Positions 1 through 5,689 of a DNA stretch of 6,854 nucleotides are shown here, piece after piece. The translations under genes were made by a program, and so were the position numbers. The notes under the pieces are model-generated. The model saw nothing but the letters and a program-made list of their open reading frames with translations, was not told the DNA's origin and searched no databases. The stretch is from Gammaproteobacteria bacterium (GTDB lineage Bacteria; Pseudomonadota; Gammaproteobacteria; DRJJ01), in contig DRJJ01000026.1 of assembly GCA_011052255.1 (NCBI GenBank), forward strand, positions 1-6,854, read 5' to 3'. Each line of letters begins with the position of its first letter. The stretch's first letter is position 1.

Positions 1-132
1 CAGCAAGGCATCGGTGGCGAGAATAACGACTTTCACACCGCTGTTGGCGAAACCGATCCATAGCAGCAACAAGGTTATAAAAATAATCAGTGCTGGCCTG
101 AACCACCACGCCTGTGTGCGGATTAGCGGCAT
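1..132 (-). CDS. Second ABC transporter permease, N-terminal fragment (cut by window edge)
   Basis: Only the first 44 codons lie in the window; the frame is open to position 1. The ATG at 132-130 shares one base with the TGA of the upstream permease gene (TGATG), which suggests translational coupling. A purine-rich AAGGA lies about 13 bases before the ATG, with a closer GAG, so the ribosome site is modest. The visible protein begins MPLIRTQAWWFRP and continues into a hydrophobic stretch (about residues 13-29, ALIIFITLLLLWIGFA), as expected for the first membrane helix of an inner-membrane permease. By operon order (binding protein, OppB-type permease, then this) it is most likely the OppC/DppC-type partner, which would pair with the first permease to form the channel. 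The conserved EAA loop that would prove this is outside the window, so the assignment rests on position and the leading helix. Confidence 0.75.
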   Translation of the reverse strand, partial: MPLIRTQAWWFRPALIIFITLLLLWIGFANSGVKVVILATDALL

Positions 133-1112
133 CAGCTCAGTCGTATCCTTGGGTCAACCAGGGTGTAGGATATATCAGTCAGTAACAGGCCCAGTATATA
201 AAGCAATGAACCCAGAAAGACCATTGCCCGCACCACTGCAAAGTCCTGGTTGCGGATCGCATCGATGGTATAACTACCCAGGCCTGGCACCCCGAAAAAA
301 GACTCCAGTAACAGGCTGCCCATGAACAACGTGGGGATCACCACTACCACGCCGGTCAGTATCGGGATCATCGCGTTTTTCAGTACATGCCTGAACAATA
401 CCTTCAACTCAGACAGGCCTTTGGCACGTGCGGTGCGCACATAATCCTTGCCCATTTCCTCCAGAAAGATAGTCCGGTACCAGCGTGTACCCGACCCAAC
501 ACCGCCAATCACGCCGATCAGAACCGGCAGTATAAGAAATCGTATCGCGTTCAGCCCGCCATCATCATAACCGGATATCGGCACCAGGCTCATTAGTTTT
601 CCAATCAGATATTGCCCACCAATAATATAAAACAGTGTCGAAACCGACATCATAATCACCAGGGCGACAACACCCCATAAATCAATGTAGGTGGCGCGAA
701 AAAAGGCCAGCAGCAGTGCAAAGGTAATATTAACCAGCAAGCCTATCAGTAATGCCGGTATCGCTATCGCCAGACTGGGCCACATGCGTTCACGAATATC
801 CTCGCCTATCGCACGCCCTTCATCAGATTGCCCAAAGTCCAGCACAAACAGGCGTGCCGATTTTTCGTAAAAAATGGTGTCGGTGATGCGGCCGGCGCCC
901 GCAGCACCCTCGTTATATAACAGCGGTTTGTCATAACCACGTTCCTGTTTCCATTTATCGATTGCCTCCGGCGTGACCCGTTTTACACCGAGATGCAGGC
1001 GCGCCATATCATCAGGACTGTTAACGACAAAAAACAGGGTGAATGTGATCAGATTCACACCAATCAGGATCGGTATGGCATACAGGGTGCGTCGAATAAT
1101 ATAGGCTATCAT
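132..1112 (-). CDS. OppB/DppB-type peptide ABC transporter permease
   Basis: An inner-membrane channel subunit of a peptide/nickel-type ABC importer, 326 residues, a normal length for the family. The start reads MIAYIIRRTLYAIPILIGV, the usual beginning of this family, with a first helix at about residues 9-31. Further hydrophobic segments lie near 112-138, 147-174, 190-206, 248-272 and 293-314. The cytoplasmic EAA loop that docks on the ATPase is visible at about 219-250 (DYVRTARAKGL then FRHVLKNAMIP, glycine at 232). The C-terminus DISYTLVDPRIRLS matches the family ending D-x-x-Y-x-x-x-DPRIR. The ATG at 1112-1110 overlaps the TGA of the binding-protein gene by 4 bases (ATGA), and the next permease overlaps at the other end, so the three are one coupled operon. 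The upstream Shine-Dalgarno is weak, consistent with coupling. The transported substrate (oligopeptide, dipeptide, metal chelate or other) cannot be told from the sequence. Confidence 0.93.
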   Translation of the reverse strand: MIAYIIRRTLYAIPILIGVNLITFTLFFVVNSPDDMARLHLGVKRVTPEAIDKWKQERGYDKPLLYNEGAAGAGRITDTIFYEKSARLFVLDFGQSDEGRAIGEDIRERMWPSLAIAIPALLIGLLVNITFALLLAFFRATYIDLWGVVALVIMMSVSTLFYIIGGQYLIGKLMSLVPISGYDDGGLNAIRFLILPVLIGVIGGVGSGTRWYRTIFLEEMGKDYVRTARAKGLSELKVLFRHVLKNAMIPILTGVVVVIPTLFMGSLLLESFFGVPGLGSYTIDAIRNQDFAVVRAMVFLGSLLYILGLLLTDISYTLVDPRIRLS

Positions 1113-3343
1113 GAATGCTTGCCCGTTTGATTGTCTGAAGAATTAAGGGCATGGCGTTGGGAACGATGTTCCTTGCGGCGATAAGCCACAAAACCGGGCA
1201 CCAGGCTCAGCACCAGCAGCAACACGACCGCAAAGATCGGCCAGATCACAGGCTGGTTCCACTGCCGGCGCTTCTGTTCACGCACACGTGCATCGATACG
1301 TTTATACATCAGCGTATTGTGTGCAAACAGGTTCGATACGGCATTGCCATACCAGCTATGATGCAACACGTATTGCTTGGGATGATAACCCCATATCCAG
1401 GGAGCATCGGCACGGATTATTTCCAGCATCCTGTTAATCACCGCAATACGTTCCGGACCGTTATCCATGTTTTTCATTTGATCAAACAGAACATCAAATT
1501 CAGGGTTACTGTAGTTCGCTGCATTCTCACCGGCATGTTTGACCCGGCTGTTTGGGCCATACAGTAAAAACATAAAGTTTTCCGGGTCCGGATAATCGGC
1601 ATTCCATCCCCACATGAACAACTGGGCATTACCCTTGCGCATCTTCTCCTGAAAACGATTGTAATCAGTGTTGCGCACACTCAGTTGCAGATCAAGGCGA
1701 GCAAACTGTTTACGAAACCAGTCGAGCATGGCCTTGTCATCCGGACCACCGGCGGCGATATCCAGATAGATCACCAGTGGCTGTCCGGTTTTCGCATCAC
1801 GCCCTTGCGGGTAACCGGCCTGTGCCAGCAATTGTCTGGCCTGGTCGACCGATTTACGTCGTGGCTTGCCGTTGACCCAGTCAAATATATACGGGTTCAT
1901 GCCCTGCTCGCCTTCCTGAAAACCGATGATACCCGGCGGTAAAAGACTCTGTGCAACCAGCCCGCGACCATTACGGAAAATACGAATAAATTCTTCGTAG
2001 TCTATCGCAATGGAGATGGCACGTCGCAGCAACCGCGCCCGCTCACTGTCGCCACCCACTACCGGGTCGATCATATTAAAGCCCATGTACATGGTGCTGG
2101 ACTGCACTTCGGTCAACAGACGTATGCCTTTTTTCTGCATCGCATCGGTCAGGTTAACCTCACCGCTGACATTAAACTGTACGGCCTGATCAAAGCTGTC
2201 TGAGCTGATGCCAGACAAATCATAATAGCCCTGCAGAAACTTGCTCCAGTACGGAATGGTTTCCTTTTCCAGGCTGTAGACCACTTTGTCGATAAACGGC
2301 ATCGGCTTGCCGGCGTCAACCAGCAATTCCGGCGACACCTTCCCGCTGCCAATCCTGGCTGGATAGGCCATGCCACGAAAGTTGGGATTTTTTACCATCA
2401 CCATACGCAGGTTTGGATTATTTTCACTAAGCATGTAGGCACCGGTGCCCACTGGATACCAGTCCATTGATATGTTGCGCTGCTTCATGCCGGGTTGTGC
2501 ATAGAAACGATCCACCTCCGGTGGTGTGGGCGCAAAAAAAGGCATGGCCAGCCAGTACAGAAATTGCGGATACTTGCCTTTTATCCTGATCCGGTAGCGA
2601 TAACGATCAACTATCTGCACCCCTTGCAGCGGATATTTCGTCAGATCCAGCCAGGGTTTGTGACGGCCTTCATCCTGCTCTGGTGTCAGCTTGCTATCGA
2701 CCTGCTTCAGCTCTTTTGCATAGTCAGTCAGGCCGACGATGTATTCACTCATAATGCTGTATATCGGTGAATCCAGTCGCGGGTGCGCCAGGCGTTTGAT
2801 CTGGTACACGTAATCCGCCGCCACCAGTTCCCGACTACCGCTATGGCTAAAATCAGACAATTTCCATTTGTCGGTCAGATCCGCTTCCGTCAGGTTCTGG
2901 TAGCGCAGCTCGCCCTGCTCATCACGCGCAAACGCAGGATGAGGCTGGTACTGGATACCGGGCTGTATCACTATCTCGTAAACGCTGTAGGCAATGTCTT
3001 CCAGCCTGGCATCTGCCGGTAACAGCTGATCCTGCTGGTCATAGTAATCGGGTACGGGTACCTGTTTCGCCGTCAGCGCAGCCAGACGATAGGGCCGATC
3101 AAGATAATGGTAATGCAGGGGAGGCTCGACTATCTGCCCAAGAAAGGAATATTCATTAGAACTGTAGGAGCGTACCGGGTCGAGGTGTTTCGGACGTTCC
3201 GAAAATGCCTGGTACAGAATATTTTTACCATCATCTGCAGGCGGATAGGGATTATTCCACGGCCGATCAGAGCATGCCGCCAGCACCAGCATACTGATAG
3301 TAAAAAACAATGCCTTGCTGTGAAAACCAAGTCTGTGTGCCAC
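1109..3343 (-). CDS. Family-5 extracellular solute-binding lipoprotein with extra C-terminal membrane helix
   Basis: This is the substrate-capturing component of a peptide-type ABC importer (SBP_bac_5 superfamily), 744 residues, longer than the usual 500-600. The start is GTG at 3343-3341, fixed by AAAGGA five bases upstream. An N-terminal lipoprotein signal ends in the lipobox LVLAAC, with Cys24 as the predicted lipidated residue, followed by Ser25 and Asp26. Family signatures include LDPVRSY (54-60), WYPVGTGAYML (295-305), the hinge/helix region RRAISIAIDYEEF (440-452), SLLPPGIIGF (466-475) and WNADYPDPENFMF (580-592). The oddity is a strongly hydrophobic stretch at about 698-720 (VIWPIFAVVLLLVLSLVPGF) followed by a basic tail RRKEHRSQR, which looks like a second membrane anchor with a cytoplasmic tail. 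The gene is first in a coupled operon with two permeases; the ATPase gene must lie beyond the left edge. The ligand is unknown. Confidence 0.93.
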   Translation of the reverse strand: MAHRLGFHSKALFFTISMLVLAACSDRPWNNPYPPADDGKNILYQAFSERPKHLDPVRSYSSNEYSFLGQIVEPPLHYHYLDRPYRLAALTAKQVPVPDYYDQQDQLLPADARLEDIAYSVYEIVIQPGIQYQPHPAFARDEQGELRYQNLTEADLTDKWKLSDFSHSGSRELVAADYVYQIKRLAHPRLDSPIYSIMSEYIVGLTDYAKELKQVDSKLTPEQDEGRHKPWLDLTKYPLQGVQIVDRYRYRIRIKGKYPQFLYWLAMPFFAPTPPEVDRFYAQPGMKQRNISMDWYPVGTGAYMLSENNPNLRMVMVKNPNFRGMAYPARIGSGKVSPELLVDAGKPMPFIDKVVYSLEKETIPYWSKFLQGYYDLSGISSDSFDQAVQFNVSGEVNLTDAMQKKGIRLLTEVQSSTMYMGFNMIDPVVGGDSERARLLRRAISIAIDYEEFIRIFRNGRGLVAQSLLPPGIIGFQEGEQGMNPYIFDWVNGKPRRKSVDQARQLLAQAGYPQGRDAKTGQPLVIYLDIAAGGPDDKAMLDWFRKQFARLDLQLSVRNTDYNRFQEKMRKGNAQLFMWGWNADYPDPENFMFLLYGPNSRVKHAGENAANYSNPEFDVLFDQMKNMDNGPERIAVINRMLEIIRADAPWIWGYHPKQYVLHHSWYGNAVSNLFAHNTLMYKRIDARVREQKRRQWNQPVIWPIFAVVLLLVLSLVPGFVAYRRKEHRSQRHALNSSDNQTGKHS

Positions 3344-3348
3344 TGGTA

Positions 3349-3354
3349 TCCTTT
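3349..3354 (-). promoter_or_regulatory. Ribosome binding site deciding the GTG start of the binding-protein gene
   Basis: On the minus strand AAAGGA is followed by five bases and then GTG. No ATG precedes the lipoprotein signal at a sensible distance, so this site supports the GTG start. It also gives a normal-length signal peptide ending at Cys24. Confidence 0.7.
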
Positions 3355-3369
3355 GTTCCAGAGATAATC

Positions 3370-3398
3370 AAAGAGGCTACTGCTAAAGAGGCAGCCTC
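3370..3398. repeat. Direct repeat AAAGAGGC x2 overlapping a hairpin in the divergent region
   Basis: On the plus strand the 8-mer AAAGAGGC occurs at 3370-3377 and 3385-3392, a 15-base period. The same stretch can fold. On the minus-strand transcript GAGGC pairs with GCCTC, and inside it TGC pairs with GCA around a seven-base loop, leaving a three-base bulge. It would lie in the leader of the binding-protein operon, between the candidate promoter and the ribosome site. No T-run follows, so it is not a typical terminator. A protein-binding direct repeat or a leader stem are both possible; its function is not shown. Confidence 0.4.
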
Positions 3399-3408
3399 CT
3401 GACATCCT

Positions 3409-3414
3409 ATTATA
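3409..3414 (-). promoter_or_regulatory. Candidate -10 box for the ABC transporter operon
   Basis: The minus strand carries a perfect TATAAT here, about 66 bases upstream of the GTG start, in an AT-rich stretch. No good -35 hexamer is seen at a 16-18 base spacing (sequence there reads TCCCCT), and there is no TG extension, so a promoter here would need an activator or be weak. It is supported by the -10 match and by position only. Confidence 0.35.
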
Positions 3415-3495
3415 CGTATTTCGGGTAAAACAGGGGATTTTAGATGTTACAAACAGCCCCAACCCGGAAAAATGTCATTTGCCGCAAGACAAAGC

Positions 3496-3525
3496 TTGCC
3501 TTACTGTTGATGAATTCAATACAAT
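3496..3525 (+). promoter_or_regulatory. Candidate sigma-70 promoter for fabI
   Basis: TTGCCT (3496-3501, four of six matches to TTGACA) and TACAAT (3520-3525, five of six to TATAAT) are separated by 18 bases. Transcription would start near 3532, giving a leader of about 47 bases before the fabI ATG. This lies inside the open frame that extends upstream of fabI, which supports treating that extension as untranslated leader. Confidence 0.35.
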
Positions 3526-3578
3526 CCCAACTTGAGGGCTATTTTATCTGCCCGACTCTGACAATACGGGATCGTAAC

Positions 3579-4358
3579 ATGGGTATGCTTGAAGGAAAAA
3601 ATGCACTAATCGTTGGTCTGGCCAGTAATCGGTCTATCGCGTCGGGTATCGCCAAGGCCATGCAGCGCGAAGGTGCCAGTCTGGCCTTCTCATACCAGAG
3701 CGACAAACTGAAAGAACGGGTCGAAAAACTTGCTGCACAATGCGATTCCGAGATTGTCGTGCCCTGCGATGTTGCCGATGACAAGCAGATTGAGCAGGTA
3801 TTCGAACATCTGGACGACTACTGGGATCACCTCGATATTATCGTGCACTCGGTCGCATTCGCACCACAGGATGCGCTAAAAGGTGATTACCTTGATGCGG
3901 TTACCCGTGAAAATTTCGGCATAGCCCATGAAATCAGCTCCTACAGTTTTGCCGCCCTGGCCAAGGCAGGACGCAACATGATGCAGGGCCGTAATGGCTC
4001 CCTGATCACACTGAGTTACCTGGGTGCTGAAAAGGCCATGCCCAACTACAATGTTATGGGGCTGGCCAAAGCCAGTCTTGAAGCCAATGTACGCTACATG
4101 GCACAGGCGCTGGGCCCCGAAGGTATCCGTGTCAACGGTATTTCGGCAGGCCCTATCCGCACACTGGCCGCTGCCGGCATCAGCGATTTTCGCAAGATGC
4201 TGGATCTGGTTGAGCGCACTGCGCCATTGCGCCGTAATGTCTCAATCGAGGAAGTGGGCAATGTCGGTGCCTTCCTGTGTTCCGACCTGGCATCTGGTAT
4301 TACCGGTGAAATCACGCACGTAGACAGTGGCTACAATATTATTGGTATGCAGTTGTAG
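3579..4358 (+). CDS. fabI: Enoyl-[acyl-carrier-protein] reductase (NADH), FabI
   Basis: FabI catalyses the last reduction of each fatty-acid elongation cycle, turning trans-2-enoyl-ACP into acyl-ACP with NADH in the cytoplasm. The product is 259 residues, against 262 in E. coli. The N-terminal nucleotide-binding motif is GLASNRSIASGIA (13-25). The catalytic region is SYLGAEKAMPNYNVMGLAK, with Tyr147, Tyr157 and Lys164 as the expected active-site residues. ISAGPIRTLAAAGI (188-201) is the substrate-loop region. The frame is open further upstream to 3444, but the family start MG-x-L-x-G-K matches only the ATG at 3579. A weak GGGAT lies six bases before it, and a candidate promoter lies inside the extension. 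Residue 93 is Ala in HSVAFAP, where E. coli FabI has Gly93, the site of a well-known triclosan-resistance substitution. The gene is divergent from the ABC operon and probably transcribed alone, since a minus-strand reading frame follows. Confidence 0.98.
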   Translation: MGMLEGKNALIVGLASNRSIASGIAKAMQREGASLAFSYQSDKLKERVEKLAAQCDSEIVVPCDVADDKQIEQVFEHLDDYWDHLDIIVHSVAFAPQDALKGDYLDAVTRENFGIAHEISSYSFAALAKAGRNMMQGRNGSLITLSYLGAEKAMPNYNVMGLAKASLEANVRYMAQALGPEGIRVNGISAGPIRTLAAAGISDFRKMLDLVERTAPLRRNVSIEEVGNVGAFLCSDLASGITGEITHVDSGYNIIGMQL

Positions 4359-4416
4359 GTTTTTAAAAAGTAAGTCGGCTGCTACGGCTGCCGGGTGACA
4401 TCTGCTTCTGTCTGGT

Positions 4417-4617
4417 TCAGTCGCGCTTTAATCCTTCAAGCCTGTGTTTGATCTGTTCCCTGTCTGGTTCCGGGTTTTTATTCACCCACTTTTTCACCTG
4501 CGCACCCTTTTCGCCCTGTATCAGTTCAAAATCCAGACCGGCACAAAGGTCTGGGTAACTGTCATGCAACGCATTACACAACTGCCGCAAATCCGGGTCA
4601 TCCTGTATGCTGGCCAT
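4417..4617 (-). pseudogene. Unrecognised 66-codon reading frame, probably the 3' remnant of a truncated gene
   Basis: From ATG 4617-4615 to TGA 4419-4417 the minus strand encodes a hydrophilic, charged 66-residue product beginning MASIQDDPDLRQL and ending EQIKHRLEGLKRD, with a Cys-containing middle (SYPDLCAGLDFELIQ). Composition and codon choice look like genuine coding sequence, and the opposite strand over this interval gives nothing recognisable. I do not recognise the family. No Shine-Dalgarno precedes the ATG. The frame stays open to 4824, but that upstream part is the complement of clear thymidine phosphorylase sequence and so is not original coding. The likeliest reading is that only the C-terminal part of a gene survives, its 5' part lost at the same breakpoint that removed the front of the phosphorylase gene. 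A complete small gene is the alternative. It is convergent with fabI, 58 bases away. Confidence 0.45.
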
Positions 4618-5041
4618 ATGTCTGGCCACTGGCGACCGCTTAAGCTGGAATGCTGAGCTGGTGGCCGACAAACACTGCATCGGCGGGATCCCCGGTAACC
4701 GTACTTCGATGATCGTGGTACCGATCATTGCCGCACATGGCATACTGATTCCAAAGACCTCCAGCCGGGCCATTACTTCACCCTCAGGGACTGCTGATAC
4801 CATGGAGGTACTTGCACAAGTCAACCTTCCAGTCGAAGAACTGCGTCATATAGTCGAACAGGAACGAGGCTGTATTACCTGGGGTGGCACTGCGAAACTG
4901 GCTCCGGTCGATGATCGCCTGATCTCGGTTGAGCGTCCGCTGGCTATCGACTCAGCCGGTCAGATGGTAGCCTCTATTCTGTCAAAAAAACTGGCTGCCG
5001 GTTCGACCAACCTGCTTATTGATATTCCGGTGGGGCCCACC
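4607..5041 (+). pseudogene. Thymidine/AMP phosphorylase (type 2) remnant, central part only
   Basis: The frame encodes a central segment of the type-2 thymidine phosphorylase/AMP phosphorylase family, which splits nucleosides or nucleotides with phosphate. Recognisable blocks in order are LATGDRLSW, DKHCIGGIPGNR (phosphate-binding), IPKTSSRAITSPSGTADTME, GCITWGGTAKLAP with DDRLISVERPL, and SILSKKLAAGSTNLLIDIPV. Family members are roughly 500 residues; here only about 145 survive. The N-terminal part is replaced at about 4607-4620 by unrelated sequence, and homology ends at GPT near 5041, where a kinase remnant in another frame takes over. The frame then stops at 5045-5047. The motifs that remain are well kept, so the loss appears to be by large deletions rather than by long point-mutation drift. 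The fragment cannot encode a working enzyme. Family membership is judged from memory of the conserved blocks. Confidence 0.88.
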
Positions 5042-5042
5042 T

Positions 5043-5463
5043 CTTAACCATCTGATTACCGTTGACCCACACCTGCACAGGATAAGCTCCCTGAGCGAGA
5101 TTATGTCGAACATCCAGGCATGTCATACCACTACGGCAGTCGCTATTAGTGAATATATAAAAAACATGAAAGACCACAGCCTGCTGGTCGGTCCCGATAG
5201 TGAGTCAGAACAATGGGTATCTTAGATAGCCAGACTGGCCGGGTGCGATTATGTTATTGCTGAAAAACAGCGCCACTCAGATACATGCGTTTCGATTGGC
5301 TTACCTGATTTTGAGTATAAACACCGTAACGCTATCCTGATTGATGATATTGCCAGCTCAAGACAGACTCTGATCACTGCAACGCAGCGACAGTATTCCA
5401 CATCCTGCCAATAAAATCTCTCTGGCCTTGACCCTGGCTAATGCAGTCAGGGAACTACAGTAA
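5043..5463 (+). pseudogene. Ribose-phosphate pyrophosphokinase (PRPP synthetase family) remnant
   Basis: The sequence encodes pieces of a PRPP synthetase-type enzyme, which makes PRPP from ribose 5-phosphate and ATP. From about 5043 the frame reads LITVDPHLHR, then SLSEI and GPDSESEQWV. An amber TAG at 5223-5225 follows, and the same frame continues as IARLAGCDYVIAEK. It reaches ILIDDIASSRQTL at about 5334-5372, a degraded PRPP-binding loop where the family has VDDI-x-STG. The frame then stops at 5412-5414. The true C-terminus resumes in another frame at about 5392: SIPHPANK, then LANAVRELQ and TAA at 5461-5463. The N-terminal ~110 residues and about 40 residues before the C-terminus are missing. 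One stop, one frame-shifting deletion and the lost front make this a clear pseudogene. In other bacteria this kinase type sits beside type-2 thymidine phosphorylase, which fits the pairing here. Confidence 0.88.
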
Positions 5464-5486
5464 GCCAGTGCAGTGAATATAGAAAG

Positions 5487-5606
5487 TTAGTTACTATAAA
5501 TTAAATAGATTGGTGTTAAAGCCACCAGAACCAGACCGGTGTAGTACACGTATAAACAAATCTTACATAAATCTTTTTTAAACGGTAAGCGAGCTAACAA
5601 ATGCAT
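5487..5606 (-). CDS. Putative 39-residue single-pass membrane protein with CxxC, FNR-linked
   Basis: On the minus strand ATG (5606-5604) to TAA (5489-5487) encodes 39 residues. The N-terminal part MHLLARLPFKKDLCKIC is basic. Residues about 16-37 form one hydrophobic segment rich in Leu, Val, Ile and Tyr (ICLYVYYTGLVLVALTPIYL), followed by IYSN. By the positive-inside rule the N-terminus should be cytoplasmic. Cys14 and Cys17 form a CxxC at the membrane edge. AAGAG lies about 11 bases before the ATG, a usable but slightly distant ribosome site. An FNR/ANR-type box lies 66-79 bases upstream of the start, at a suitable distance for a class-II activated promoter. Small membrane subunits or assembly factors of respiratory enzymes are often of this size and oxygen control, but I do not recognise the family and assign no function. 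It could still be a chance frame; the box and the hydrophobic pattern together argue otherwise. Confidence 0.5.
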   Translation of the reverse strand: MHLLARLPFKKDLCKICLYVYYTGLVLVALTPIYLIYSN

Positions 5607-5619
5607 AGATGTTTTTCTC

Positions 5620-5645
5620 TTTAGTATTTAATGCCTATTTAGTAT
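5620..5645. repeat. Direct repeat ATACTAAA x2 (minus strand), 18-base period
   Basis: On the plus strand TTTAGTAT occurs at 5620-5627 and 5638-5645. On the minus strand the pair lies between the FNR-type box and the small-protein start, one copy overlapping the candidate -10 region and one just upstream of the ribosome site. It may be chance in AT-rich DNA, a duplicated -10-like element or a binding site. Confidence 0.35.
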
Positions 5646-5649
5646 CATC
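5641..5649 (-). promoter_or_regulatory. Candidate -10 region for the small membrane protein
   Basis: The minus strand reads GATGATACT. GATGAT (5649-5644) is centred 32 bases from the centre of the FNR-type box, the spacing of class-II FNR promoters. GATACT (5646-5641) is an equally good match but three bases further away. Each matches TATAAT at four of six positions. The start of transcription would be near 5635-5637. Confidence 0.35.
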
Positions 5650-5671
5650 CCATATACTTATGTTTCCGACC

Positions 5672-5685
5672 TTGATCCAGGTCAA
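5672..5685. promoter_or_regulatory. FNR/ANR-type oxygen-response box
   Basis: The plus strand reads TTGATCCAGGTCAA, which matches the FNR/ANR consensus TTGAT-N4-ATCAA at nine of ten defined positions. FNR-family regulators bind as iron-sulfur dimers when oxygen is low. The site is palindromic and can act either way. On the minus strand it is placed to activate the 39-codon gene; on the plus strand no credible gene follows before the convergent sugar transferase. It is also embedded in a wider palindrome, GACCTTGATCCAGGTC (5668-5683). Confidence 0.6.
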
Positions 5686-5689
5686 TTTT

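Noticed and set aside
1151..1567. 138-codon plus-strand frame inside the binding-protein gene
   Set aside because: It is antisense to a well-supported gene, with His/Gln-rich composition typical of a shadow frame.
3444..3578. 45-codon in-frame extension upstream of the fabI ATG
   Set aside because: It has no similarity to FabI, the family start matches the ATG at 3579, and a candidate promoter lies inside the extension.
4359..4416. Possible terminator between fabI and the convergent frame (CGGC...GCCG, TTTTTAAAAA)
   Set aside because: Only a four-base stem with a ten-base loop can form, and the T-run is placed before it on the plus strand; too weak to call.
4618..4824. N-terminal extension of the minus-strand frame over the phosphorylase remnant
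   Set aside because: The plus strand here is unmistakable phosphorylase sequence, so the minus reading is its complement.
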